A stretch of 64,000 nt of DNA from CAIWKO01 sp964469155. Lineage in GTDB: Bacteria > Bacteroidota > Bacteroidia > Bacteroidales > CAIWKO01. A model generated the notes under the pieces. That model worked only from the letters and a program-made list of their open reading frames with translations. It was not told the origin of the DNA and did not search any database. The number at the start of each line of letters is the position of its first letter. Position 1 is the first letter of the stretch. The stretch spans positions 1 through 64,000 of the forward strand of contig CAYXXU010000011.1 in NCBI GenBank assembly GCA_964469155.1. The letters run 5' to 3'. Of the stretch, positions 42,508-50,331 are shown piece by piece. A program made the position numbers and the translations under genes.

Positions 42508-43722
42508 CTATTTCAGAAACAGGCATGCATCTCCGTAACTGAGAAACCGATACTCGTTGTGGAGTGCATGCTCATAGATCTCTTTCCATTTGTCGCCCAA
42601 AAAAGCAGAGATCAAAAGCAATAAGGTACTTTTGGGTTGGTGAAAGTTGGTGATCATCCCGTCTATTATGCGAAAAGTATATCCCGGAATAATAATAAGG
42701 GAGGTATGAAAGTTAAATTGTTCGGATTCATTTTTATCGAGATAACCGATCAAGGCTTTAAGCACCTCATCTTTACCGATTGGGTTCAGATGCGTATCGT
42801 AAGCATCCCATTGATTTACTTCAGCGGGCATCACTCCGGTACTCAGATACTTTAACCCAAGCCAGTAAAGACTTTCGACCAAGCGTACCGAAGTGGTTCC
42901 CACTGCTATAATATCATGCTTTGCTTTGCGAAGTTTACTGAGGAGGTTCTTTGTAATAACGATCTGTTCGGCATGCATCACGTGTTGACGGATGTCGGCT
43001 GATGTAACCGGTTTAAAAGTTCCGGCACCGACATGCAGGGTCAGTCGGGCTGATTTGATGTTTTTGCCGGCCAGTTTTTTAAACACACTTTTGGTAAAAT
43101 GCAGCCCGGCAGTGGGCGCTGCCACCGAACCATCGTGCCCGGCATAGATGGTCTGATATCGTACCATATCTTCTTCATCCACCTCGCGATTTATATAGGG
43201 AGGCAAGGGGACCTTACCGGCAGTTTCAATAATTTGGGCGAAGGTAAATTCAGGGATACTCCAGGAGAACCTGATGGAAAAAGTATCGCCATAACGTTGC
43301 ACTATTTCAGCCTCTATCCTGCAAATCACCCTTTCAAAGATCATTTCGAAACTCAATGCCCCGGTCTTCCATTTTTTAGCATTCCCGACCAGGCATTTCC
43401 ATACACAACTTTCCTGTTGCTGCATGGCCAGTTGAATATCCCTGACAGGTTCTTCAGGCTCAAGGCAAAATATCTCGATAGCAGCGCCGGTAGTTTTATG
43501 AAATAATAAACGGGCATGGATCACACGCGTGTCGTTCAACAACAATAAGGAAGACTCCGGAAGATATTCATCCACTTCGGAAAAACGGTGGTCGGATATT
43601 TCGCCATGGCTGCAAACCAGCAATTTTGAATGATCGCGTTCCTGCAGCGGGTGCATGGCAATCCTAACGCCGGGCAAAGGATAATCGTAATCGGAAATAT
43701 TAATGGTGGGGATTTTTATCAT
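42508..43722 (-). CDS. queA: S-adenosylmethionine:tRNA ribosyltransferase-isomerase
   Basis: Makes epoxyqueuosine in tRNA by transferring the ribosyl part of SAM to the preQ1 base at the wobble position. The 404-residue protein has PLQERDHSKLLV, LLLNDTRVIHARL, PLPPYINR, YQTIYAGHDGSVAAPTAGLHFT, LHVGAGTFKPV and DGMITNFHQPKSTLLLL. All are standard QueA blocks. It is longer than the usual ~350, with extra sequence around residues 90-150. The ATG at 43722 lies 16 bases after a promoter -7 element; a longer upstream frame is rejected. Tgt, the preceding pathway enzyme, is encoded at 55431, not adjacent. Confidence 0.93.
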   Translation of the reverse strand: MIKIPTINISDYDYPLPGVRIAMHPLQERDHSKLLVCSHGEISDHRFSEVDEYLPESSLLLLNDTRVIHARLLFHKTTGAAIEIFCLEPEEPVRDIQLAMQQQESCVWKCLVGNAKKWKTGALSFEMIFERVICRIEAEIVQRYGDTFSIRFSWSIPEFTFAQIIETAGKVPLPPYINREVDEEDMVRYQTIYAGHDGSVAAPTAGLHFTKSVFKKLAGKNIKSARLTLHVGAGTFKPVTSADIRQHVMHAEQIVITKNLLSKLRKAKHDIIAVGTTSVRLVESLYWLGLKYLSTGVMPAEVNQWDAYDTHLNPIGKDEVLKALIGYLDKNESEQFNFHTSLIIIPGYTFRIIDGMITNFHQPKSTLLLLISAFLGDKWKEIYEHALHNEYRFLSYGDACLFLK

Positions 43723-43738
43723 AAAACAGAAATGGCGG

Positions 43739-43746
43739 CAAAAATA
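43739..43746 (-). promoter_or_regulatory. Promoter -7 element of queA
   Basis: Minus-strand TATTTTTG, an exact consensus match, 16 bases before the queA ATG. Confidence 0.5.
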
Positions 43747-43791
43747 CAGATAGCGTTCTGAATAAGCAAATTTCCCTGAAAACATTGACAG

Positions 43792-43902
43792 ATGGTTTCA
43801 GTAAATCAAGGATTCTACCGGAAAGTGGTTTCGGCCGAAGGCATTTTTCATACCGTTTGGAAAAAACAGCCGGACGGCACCTGGAGCTTTGTGTGGGATT
43901 AA
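43792..43902 (+). pseudogene. Fragment of a SnoaL/DUF4440-type protein
   Basis: A 36-codon frame from ATG to TAA. The peptide (YRKVVSAEGIFHTVWKKQP then DGTWSFVWD) looks like the last beta-strands of a nuclear-transport-factor-2-like (SnoaL/DUF4440) protein, which is normally about 120-150 residues. The rest of the domain is missing and a stop precedes the ATG, so it is probably a remnant. It lies between queA and the minisatellite. Confidence 0.45.
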
Positions 43903-44016
43903 GTTCTTCAATAAATTTCCTTTAGTAAGTTAACACTACCTCTATGGAGTGCCATTATGTCAGTGTATTTGCATTTTATTGGCAAAACCACTACCTATTT
44001 GTCTTCCCTAAATTAA

Positions 44017-44276
44017 GGTATTGGCATCTCCATTTGGATATATGACCACCCTGCGACAGGGTAATGGCATCTACACTTGTAGACATGACCACCCTGCGAC
44101 AGGGTNNNNNNNNNNNNNNNNNNNNNNNNNNNNNNNNNNNNNNNNNNNNNNNNNNNNNNNNNNNNNNNNNNNNNNNNNNNNNNNNNNNNNNNNNNNNNNN
44201 NNNNNGGTATTGGCATCTCCATTTGGATATATGACCACCCTGCGACAGGGTAATGGCATCTACAGTTGTGGATATG
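44017..44276. repeat. 43-bp tandem repeat (minisatellite), interrupted by assembly gap
   Basis: Units of exactly 43 bases begin at 44017, 44060 and 44103 and again, after the gap, at 44206 and 44249. Each holds ACCCTG-CGA-CAGGGT (a hairpin) plus TGGCATCT, with about ten variable bases (ATTTGGATAT, ACTTGTAGAC, AGTTGTGGAT). The flanks carry an imperfect direct repeat: CCCTAAATTAAGG at 44006 and CCCGAAATTGAGG at 44281. The true copy number is unknown because of the gap. Confidence 0.85.
44106..44205. other. Assembly gap (100 N)
   Basis: Exactly 100 N, a conventional placeholder of unknown true length, inside the 43-bp repeat array. Confidence 0.99.
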
Positions 44277-44323
44277 CTTACCCGAAATTGAGGAAGATAA
44301 AATCTATGAACCCAAACCAGCTC

Positions 44324-44911
44324 CTACTTATAAAACCCCATTTCATCCAGATATTTGAACACCTTTTCGGGCAGAAAGAAGCGAATATCCTTTTTTTGTT
44401 TGATGGCCGAGCGGATAAAACTGGATGAAATTTCCATGAGGGGGGCATTTACCCAATGCACCGAGGGATGTTCGTGGAACTTGCCGCCGTCGTGGCCTGG
44501 CCGGGGATACACATAAAGCTGGTAATATTGCAGTATCACCTCGTAGTTCTTCCATTTATGAAAGGTATCGAGGTTGTCGGAACCCATGATCAGAACAAAT
44601 TCCTTGTCAGGGTATTTCTCACCTAAGGCAACCAAAGTATTGATGGTATAAGAAGGCTGTGGGAGCGAAAACTCTATGTTCGACACATGAAAACGGAAAT
44701 AATCCTCCACGGCACGCATCACCATGGCGTAGCGGTGATGGTTGGCCAGCAGGGTATTTTTGTTTTTTAAAGGATTCTGGGGCGAAACCACAAACCAAAC
44801 CTCCTCCAGATCGGTAAACTCGAGCATATAGTTGGCTATCACCAGATGCCCTATATGCACCGGATTGAACGAGCCAAAATACAATCCGGTTTTTTTTGAT
44901 TTACTTTTCAT
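44324..44911 (-). CDS. nadD: Nicotinate-nucleotide adenylyltransferase
   Basis: Transfers AMP from ATP to nicotinate mononucleotide to give deamido-NAD, a step of NAD biosynthesis. The 195-residue cytoplasmic protein has the nucleotidyltransferase signature GSFNPVHIGHLVIA near residue 13, LPQPSYTINTL, FVLIMGSDNLDTFHKW (substrate site) and the closing ISSSFIRSAIKQKKDIRFFLP (ISSTxxR motif). It is 33 bases downstream of the large membrane-anchored gene at 44945 and likely shares its transcript. The repeat array begins about 50 bases past its stop. Confidence 0.93.
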   Translation of the reverse strand: MKSKSKKTGLYFGSFNPVHIGHLVIANYMLEFTDLEEVWFVVSPQNPLKNKNTLLANHHRYAMVMRAVEDYFRFHVSNIEFSLPQPSYTINTLVALGEKYPDKEFVLIMGSDNLDTFHKWKNYEVILQYYQLYVYPRPGHDGGKFHEHPSVHWVNAPLMEISSSFIRSAIKQKKDIRFFLPEKVFKYLDEMGFYK

Positions 44912-44944
44912 GGTAGTTCAGCCTTTGGTGGTTCCTTGTATCGA

Positions 44945-47173
44945 TTATTCGCCTTGTGTTTTCTTCCATTTTTCTTTATTGATTAGTTCGCCTGTTTCGG
45001 TATAATGTTTCCACTTGCCGTTTTTCAAGCCATCATTATATTGACCTTCAATCTTAATCACTCCGCTATCGTAATAAAATTCTGCATCGCCATCTGGCAC
45101 GCCATCATTAAACTCCAGCATAGCTTTGCGGTTTCCATTTTCATAAAATTCGCGATAAATGCCCACAATTTTATCTTCTTCAAATGTAAGCTCCACACGG
45201 GTGGTTTGTTTGTCACCATCAAAATAGAATATGGCCAGGCCGCTTGCCATACCATCCTTATAGGTAACGGCCGACATAATTTTGCCATCTTCGAAATAAG
45301 AGCGCCACAAACCATCAGGCTTCCCGTTCAGCACGCGACCTTCGGCCCTAATAGTTGTACTATCCTTATAATACAATTTTACCGGACCTGTTTTTGCAGA
45401 ATTTACCCCGCTTAACTCTATCTTATATCCGCCAGAATCAATTGTGGTCAGATAAAGATCTTCAGCAGCCGACTCAATGTTTTCCAGATCGCTGTTAAAA
45501 GCAGCCGATTCATCAAAATCGGCCACCAGTTTTGTTTTGAACATTTTATTGTCAGAAATAAGCTGCAGGCCCACGCGGGTGAAACTTAAGATGGTTTCTT
45601 TATTATCATGAATTCCTTTGCGCTTATCGGCCTTACTATAATAATATAGGTGCGAATAAATTTTGGGCATCTGAACAAACACCGAAATATTCGATTTGGT
45701 CTCAAAGTTGTCGAGAAAATCAGTGAATTCTTTATTATGCGACAAGGTTTTCCCCGTAGTGTAGTCGTCAATAAAATCCATCAGGCAGGAAGGCGAATTG
45801 CTGAAAACCACATAATCTTCCATATAAATATAGTAGGGCTTGTCGAATTTCGCAAAATATTTACCGAAGCAAAGCTTCAAAAACCAGCCGTATTCAAGAT
45901 ACTTGATCGTAAAATTCTTATATTCCGTATCGTTAAACTTCAGCAACCCCAAGGTGCGTTTTCTGACATTTTTGGTGATTTTATCCATACTGCTTTTTGC
46001 TTTGTCGATATCGTTGGTATGAATAATTGCGATGGCATCAAATTCATTGGCATTGGCCGAGGGTTGCAACTTTACAAAAGCCAGCTCATTTCCTATCCAA
46101 CTGAAGAAATCTTCCTGAAGATCAACTTTAAGAACCTTTTCTACTTTTTTGATGGTTTTTTCATAATCCTGTGCTTTGGTGGTATCTTCGGCCTTAAACA
46201 CTTCTTTCAACTTATCGAAGAAGGTTTCGGAACTGCCAAAACTCATTGAAACGTAGAGGGCGGCCTTCTCGGAAATAATTTCGTAGGCTTTGAACTTACC
46301 CGGCGACTGGTCTGCGATGACCTTATAATATGAAGGGATGCTGTCGTTAACGCTGGTGTAGCCGTCCCATTGAAGCTTTTCGTTATCGAAAGTTACATTA
46401 AACGCCGAAAAGTAAAGACTCTTACTTACAGAATTTACAAATGCAGAGGATTCGGCCAGGTAGGACTTCATAAAATCATCGACACGGCTATAATTGATAT
46501 AAAAATTAAAGAGCTTGTTACCTTTTATTTCAGTAGAAACGAATCTTACATTGGGGTTTTTGGTCCAGAATTCAGAGTCCTTTTGTGTTATCGATTTTTC
46601 AACCAGCAGTGGTGAAAAACTACAAACCAGAATATTATCAATAAAGCAAAATGAAATGATTTCGTGCGATATAGAGTTGGTTAGCTCTATGATCTGGGTG
46701 CCAGCATAGTTTCTTTTTCCAAATGAATAATCGTAATACCCTACAATATCTTTAATATAATTGGTAAGGAAAGAAATTTTTGAAGCTTTTTTCAGGTCGA
46801 CAGCAAAAATAAAATCATAGTCAGTAAGGGTAATCATGTGTGCAGAAATCACCAGTTGACGGTCAGAAAAAAGCATATCAAGGGTTTTGTTCCCATTGAT
46901 AAGCGAATCGAGCGACATGGCGCTAGTATTGATTTCATCAAATTTCGGACTTTGCAACAAATGCCTCCACATTTTACTTTCGCGCAGAGTCGACCACCCT
47001 TCGGTCAGGTTATTTGTTTCGATAATATAGATAGCATCTTCAGGGATCACTGTCATTGCATTCCTTTTTCCCGAATCGGTGAAATAAAAATAAGCGACAA
47101 TGCCACCAACTATCACTAATATACTTACCAGTATCCATAAGATCACTTTTAATGCTTTACGCCCTTTGCTCAT
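44945..47173 (-). CDS. Membrane-anchored DUF3352-like protein with MORN repeats
   Basis: A 742-residue protein with one N-terminal membrane helix (VILWILVSILVIVGGIVAYFYF) and a large periplasmic part. Residues about 40-560 resemble DUF3352-type proteins (VIPEDAIYIIETNNL, IHTNDIDKAKSSMDKI, YIYMEDYVVFSNSPS). The C-terminal ~130 residues are MORN/YwqK-type repeats (YFEDGKIMSAVTYKDGMASGLAIFYFDGD, FYENGNRKAMLEFNDGVPDG, YYDSGVIKIEGQYNDGLKNG). Similar repeats occur in the lipoprotein at 38831. Role unknown; an envelope function is likely. A promoter lies 18 bases upstream and nadD follows. Confidence 0.7.
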   Translation of the reverse strand: MSKGRKALKVILWILVSILVIVGGIVAYFYFTDSGKRNAMTVIPEDAIYIIETNNLTEGWSTLRESKMWRHLLQSPKFDEINTSAMSLDSLINGNKTLDMLFSDRQLVISAHMITLTDYDFIFAVDLKKASKISFLTNYIKDIVGYYDYSFGKRNYAGTQIIELTNSISHEIISFCFIDNILVCSFSPLLVEKSITQKDSEFWTKNPNVRFVSTEIKGNKLFNFYINYSRVDDFMKSYLAESSAFVNSVSKSLYFSAFNVTFDNEKLQWDGYTSVNDSIPSYYKVIADQSPGKFKAYEIISEKAALYVSMSFGSSETFFDKLKEVFKAEDTTKAQDYEKTIKKVEKVLKVDLQEDFFSWIGNELAFVKLQPSANANEFDAIAIIHTNDIDKAKSSMDKITKNVRKRTLGLLKFNDTEYKNFTIKYLEYGWFLKLCFGKYFAKFDKPYYIYMEDYVVFSNSPSCLMDFIDDYTTGKTLSHNKEFTDFLDNFETKSNISVFVQMPKIYSHLYYYSKADKRKGIHDNKETILSFTRVGLQLISDNKMFKTKLVADFDESAAFNSDLENIESAAEDLYLTTIDSGGYKIELSGVNSAKTGPVKLYYKDSTTIRAEGRVLNGKPDGLWRSYFEDGKIMSAVTYKDGMASGLAIFYFDGDKQTTRVELTFEEDKIVGIYREFYENGNRKAMLEFNDGVPDGDAEFYYDSGVIKIEGQYNDGLKNGKWKHYTETGELINKEKWKKTQGE

Positions 47174-47191
47174 AATTATAAAATTTAATTA

Positions 47192-47199
47192 CAAAAATA
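47192..47199 (-). promoter_or_regulatory. Promoter -7 element of 44945 gene
   Basis: Minus-strand TATTTTTG, an exact consensus match, 18 bases before the ATG at 47173. Confidence 0.45.
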
Positions 47200-47271
47200 A
47201 TGGAAAATAAACACGAATGCACGATAAAAAGCTGGAAAAAGTTAAAGCTTGCCTTTTTAGTCTGCAACAGG

Positions 47272-47652
47272 TTATTCTAAGATGCCTTCATTGTGCTTTA
47301 ATGCATTCAGGTCGCTCATAACAAGGTCACACATCAGTAAAAATTCTTTAAGAATCTCGGTTAGTTTTTCCTTGGGCTCAGTGTTTTCAGCACCTGAAAT
47401 CAATTTGTTAATAATACGGGTAAACGATGGGATGTTCAATTCGGAAATACTTGACCTGAGTTTTGGCAAACAATGCTTGAGATTTTCCATTTCATAATTA
47501 TCCACACAGGAAGTAATTAATTCTTTCATGCATTTTATGGTTGAAATATAGGTATTGACCTGTTCTCTAAGAAATTCTTTCCCTCCAAAACCCTGTTTTA
47601 CTATTGTTTTGGGATCAATATAATAATAATCATTTAGAGATGGCCCGGGCAT
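47272..47652 (-). CDS. Hypothetical helical protein, possibly degenerate HPt
   Basis: A 126-residue all-helical protein. The middle (ENLKHCLPKLRSSISELNIPSFTRIINKL) has the spacing of an HPt phospho-histidine helix (AHxLKGSSxxxGA). The usual His position aligns with Leu or Pro, although a His lies two residues before, so phosphotransfer is doubtful. The start YYYIDPKTIVKQGFGGKEFLREQVNTYI resembles the entry helix of HPt domains. It is isolated between two promoters. An HPt origin is only a suggestion. Confidence 0.5.
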   Translation of the reverse strand: MPGPSLNDYYYIDPKTIVKQGFGGKEFLREQVNTYISTIKCMKELITSCVDNYEMENLKHCLPKLRSSISELNIPSFTRIINKLISGAENTEPKEKLTEILKEFLLMCDLVMSDLNALKHNEGILE

Positions 47653-47744
47653 TTTTTTATAATTTCTCGTCTGACAAACAAATATAAAGGAAATTTTTTA
47701 ATTAAAAAAAATAACCTGCTCATAGTTTGTTATTAAATTTTAAT

Positions 47745-47752
47745 TATCTTTG
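47745..47752 (+). promoter_or_regulatory. Promoter -7 element of rplU-rpmA operon
   Basis: TATCTTTG, an exact consensus match, with TTTG at 47726-47729 upstream at a rather short spacing of 15. The leader to the rplU ATG is about 30 bases. Confidence 0.55.
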
Positions 47753-47786
47753 CAGTCCATTTTTAAAAAACGTTAAAACCTTTACA

Positions 47787-48098
47787 ATGTACGCAATAGT
47801 TGATATAGCTGGACAGCAATTTAAAGTAGAAAAAGAACAGGAAGTATTTGTTCATCGTTTACAAGCAGAAGAAGGCGCTTCAGTTACCTTCGAAAAAGTA
47901 TTATTAGTTGAGAATGCAGGTAAGGTTGCAGTTGGAGCCCCAATCGTTAAAGGAGCCACTATTACAGCAAAAGTTCTTTCTCATTTAAAAGGCGATAAAG
48001 TACTTGTTTTTAAAAAGAAAAGAAGAAAAGGTTATCAGAAATGTAACGGACACAGACAATTTCTGACCAAAATTCAGATCGAGAATATTAACGCATAA
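47787..48098 (+). CDS. rplU: 50S ribosomal protein L21
   Basis: A 103-residue component of the large ribosomal subunit that binds 23S rRNA. It starts MYAIVDIAGQQFKVEKEQ and has the family features VLLVENAGKVAVGAPIVKGATI and KRRKGYQKCNGHRQFLTKIQI. An upstream in-frame extension is not family sequence, so the ATG at 47787 is taken. It is followed 28 bases later by rpmA, the usual bacterial arrangement. Confidence 0.97.
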   Translation: MYAIVDIAGQQFKVEKEQEVFVHRLQAEEGASVTFEKVLLVENAGKVAVGAPIVKGATITAKVLSHLKGDKVLVFKKKRRKGYQKCNGHRQFLTKIQIENINA

Positions 48099-48126
48099 TT
48101 TTAGTTTAAGAAAAAAATAAAAATAT

Positions 48127-48405
48127 ATGGCACATAAAAAAGGTGCTGGTAGTTCGACTAACGGTAGAGAATCACACAGCAAACGTTTAGGCATAAAAAT
48201 ATATGGCGGACAATTAGCCATTGCAGGCAATATAATAGCTCGCCAAAGGGGCACAGTTCACAACCCCGGAGAAAATGTTGGTATTGGTAAAGATCATACG
48301 CTTTTTGCACTTGTTGACGGAATCGTAGAATTTAAAAAGAAGAAAGATGCAAGATCTTATGTTTCTGTAACCCCACTTACTCCGAAGGATACTCAAATTA
48401 ATTAA
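48127..48405 (+). CDS. rpmA: 50S ribosomal protein L27
   Basis: A 92-residue large-subunit protein whose N-terminus reaches the peptidyl transferase centre. It starts MAHKKGAGSSTNGRES, without the cleaved N-terminal extension seen in some Firmicutes. It continues LGIKIYGGQLAIAGNIIARQRG and HPGENVG-like PGENVGIGKDHTLFAL. Operon with rplU, with a strong terminator 18 bases past the stop. Confidence 0.97.
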   Translation: MAHKKGAGSSTNGRESHSKRLGIKIYGGQLAIAGNIIARQRGTVHNPGENVGIGKDHTLFALVDGIVEFKKKKDARSYVSVTPLTPKDTQIN

Positions 48406-48422
48406 TTCAAACTTATTCTGAT

Positions 48423-48462
48423 AAAATCTCCGGTTGCCAAAGTGATCGGAGATTTTGTTTTT
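48423..48462 (+). terminator. Terminator of rplU-rpmA
   Basis: AAAATCTCCG (48423-48432) pairs with CGGAGATTTT (48447-48456), followed by GTTTTTT. Confidence 0.85.
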
Positions 48463-48490
48463 TACCTGTTATTGTTTTAAAATTTCGACC

Positions 48491-49762
48491 ATGATACAAC
48501 TGAACCAATTACGAAATGATCCACAAAATATTATCGACAGGCTGGCTATAAAAAATATAGATGCTTCGCCCATTGTAAGGAATATACTTCAAATGGATGA
48601 TGAGCGCCGGGGAACTCAGAAAAAACTCGACGATAATCTTGCAGAATCAAATCGTATTGCTAAAGAAGTCGGAGAAATGTTTCGCAATGGAAAAGCTCAG
48701 GAAGCAAATGTTCTGAAAGAGAAGACCATCGATCTGAAAAAAAACGCAAAAGAACTGGAAGAAAAGTTAGCAGAACTGGAATTGGGACTGAACAACCTTT
48801 TGCTTCAACTGCCCAACCCACCTCATAGTTCAGTAAAAAAAGGAAAGTCTGCAGAAGACAACGAGATAGTTGACACTTTTGGCGATATTCCGGTACTTTA
48901 TGAAAACGCACTCCCACACTGGGATCTTGCCGCAAAATATAATCTGATCGATTTTGAACTGGGAAATAAAATTACCGGCGCCGGATTCCCTGTATATAAA
49001 GGAAAAGGGGCAAAACTGCAAAGGGCATTGATTAATTTCTTTCTGGATTCTGCTATCGAAAACGGGTACAACGAAATTCAGCCTCCGCTTATGGTTAACG
49101 AAGCCTCAGCTTATGGAACCGGGCAGCTACCTGATAAAGATGGTCAGATGTATTTCGTGCAGAAAGATAATTTGTACCTGATTCCTACCGCAGAAGTCCC
49201 TGTTACCAATTTGTATCGTGATGTTATTCTCAAAGAAAAGGATTTTCCTATAAAAAATGCAGCCTATTCCGCTTGCTTCCGGCGGGAGGCAGGTTCTTAC
49301 GGCAAAGATGTCAGGGGATTGAACCGTTTACATCAATTCGATAAAGTGGAAATAGTTCAGATACAGCACCCTGATAAATCTTACGAAACTCTGGAAGAAA
49401 TGCGCGAATATGTGTCCGGTTTGTTAAAAAAACTCGAACTCCCCTACCGTATTTTAAAACTTTGTGGAGGAGATATGAGCTTCACTTCTGCCCTCACCTA
49501 CGATATGGAAGTGTTTTCAGCCGCTCAAAAACGATGGCTTGAAGTCAGCTCGGTTTCCAATTTCGAAAGTTACCAGTCGAACCGCATGAAACTTAGATAT
49601 AAATCAGAAACCGGAAAAATTTTCTTTGCGCACACACTAAATGGCAGTGCTCTTGCGTTACCCAGAATATTGGCCTCCTTACTGGAAAATAATCAAACCT
49701 CAGAAGGGATTAAAATTCCTGTTGTATTACAAAAATATACCGGATTTGACATGATTAAATAG
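48491..49762 (+). CDS. serS: Seryl-tRNA synthetase
   Basis: A class II synthetase of 423 residues that charges tRNA-Ser. The N-terminal coiled-coil arm that grips the tRNA long variable arm spans residues about 25-105 (DERRGTQKKLDDNLAESNRIAKEV). The core has GKGAKLQRALINFFLD (motif 1), ACFRREAGSYGKDVRGLNRLHQFDKVE (motif 2) and NGSALALPRILASLLEN (motif 3). The ATG at 48491 is chosen because it gives the usual MIQLNQLR start. It lies after the rpmA terminator, and the following lipoprotein, TPR and rsmA genes are closely spaced. Confidence 0.96.
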   Translation: MIQLNQLRNDPQNIIDRLAIKNIDASPIVRNILQMDDERRGTQKKLDDNLAESNRIAKEVGEMFRNGKAQEANVLKEKTIDLKKNAKELEEKLAELELGLNNLLLQLPNPPHSSVKKGKSAEDNEIVDTFGDIPVLYENALPHWDLAAKYNLIDFELGNKITGAGFPVYKGKGAKLQRALINFFLDSAIENGYNEIQPPLMVNEASAYGTGQLPDKDGQMYFVQKDNLYLIPTAEVPVTNLYRDVILKEKDFPIKNAAYSACFRREAGSYGKDVRGLNRLHQFDKVEIVQIQHPDKSYETLEEMREYVSGLLKKLELPYRILKLCGGDMSFTSALTYDMEVFSAAQKRWLEVSSVSNFESYQSNRMKLRYKSETGKIFFAHTLNGSALALPRILASLLENNQTSEGIKIPVVLQKYTGFDMIK

Positions 49763-49770
49763 CATCTGAA

Positions 49771-50331
49771 ATGAAAAAAATATTCGTTTACTTCCCGATT
49801 TTCTTAATCTTATTTTTCATCATCTCATGCTCTGGCAGGAAAATTGAACAAAGGGTAGCCAAAATAGACAGCCTGGCAAAAATCATCGACTCGGTTGATC
49901 AAAAATTAATACTGATTAATAAAGATACCGTTAAGAACAGGTATAGTACTTATAAAAATACCATTGATACTATAGCCAAACACATGAAGGAATTAAGAAC
50001 CGACGAATCTTGGAAATATATTTGTGCTTATCAGGAGGTTAGAAAACCATTTAAGACCATGACCTATAATTACGATATTTACAAGGCCGAAATTGATTCT
50101 TCGGTTAGGCAACTGTCAAACCTGAAGCATGATGTAAAAGCAAAGCTGATCTCAGATAAAGAATTTGAAATGTTTTTTAAAAACGAATGCAATTCAGTAA
50201 ATGCAGTGTATTTTAAGGTTTCTAAGAATATTGAAAATGTTTCCAGGCAAATGAAGAACTTTGATACGGTTCATCCTTATCTTATTGAACTGATAAGCAA
50301 TTACAAACTGGGCAAAAAAAATCATAAATGA
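49771..50331 (+). CDS. Lipoprotein with coiled coil
   Basis: A 186-residue lipoprotein. The hydrophobic signal IFVYFPIFLILFF ends at lipobox IISC (Cys at about residue 20). The mature part is helical and charged, with coiled-coil character (RKIEQRVAKIDSLAKIIDSVDQKL, NTIDTIAKHMKELRTD). No family recognised. It starts eight bases after serS and its stop overlaps the ATG of the TPR gene (ATGA), so it is translationally coupled to that gene and may work with it at the envelope. Confidence 0.7.
   Translation: MKKIFVYFPIFLILFFIISCSGRKIEQRVAKIDSLAKIIDSVDQKLILINKDTVKNRYSTYKNTIDTIAKHMKELRTDESWKYICAYQEVRKPFKTMTYNYDIYKAEIDSSVRQLSNLKHDVKAKLISDKEFEMFFKNECNSVNAVYFKVSKNIENVSRQMKNFDTVHPYLIELISNYKLGKKNHK

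Noticed and set aside
44017..44276. CRISPR array
   Set aside because: The conserved part is about 33 bases but the variable part only about 10, far too short for spacers. There are no cas genes nearby.
45650..46249. 199-codon plus-strand frame inside the 44945 gene
   Set aside because: Antisense to the membrane-anchored protein, with Phe/Ile-rich composition and no recognisable domain.
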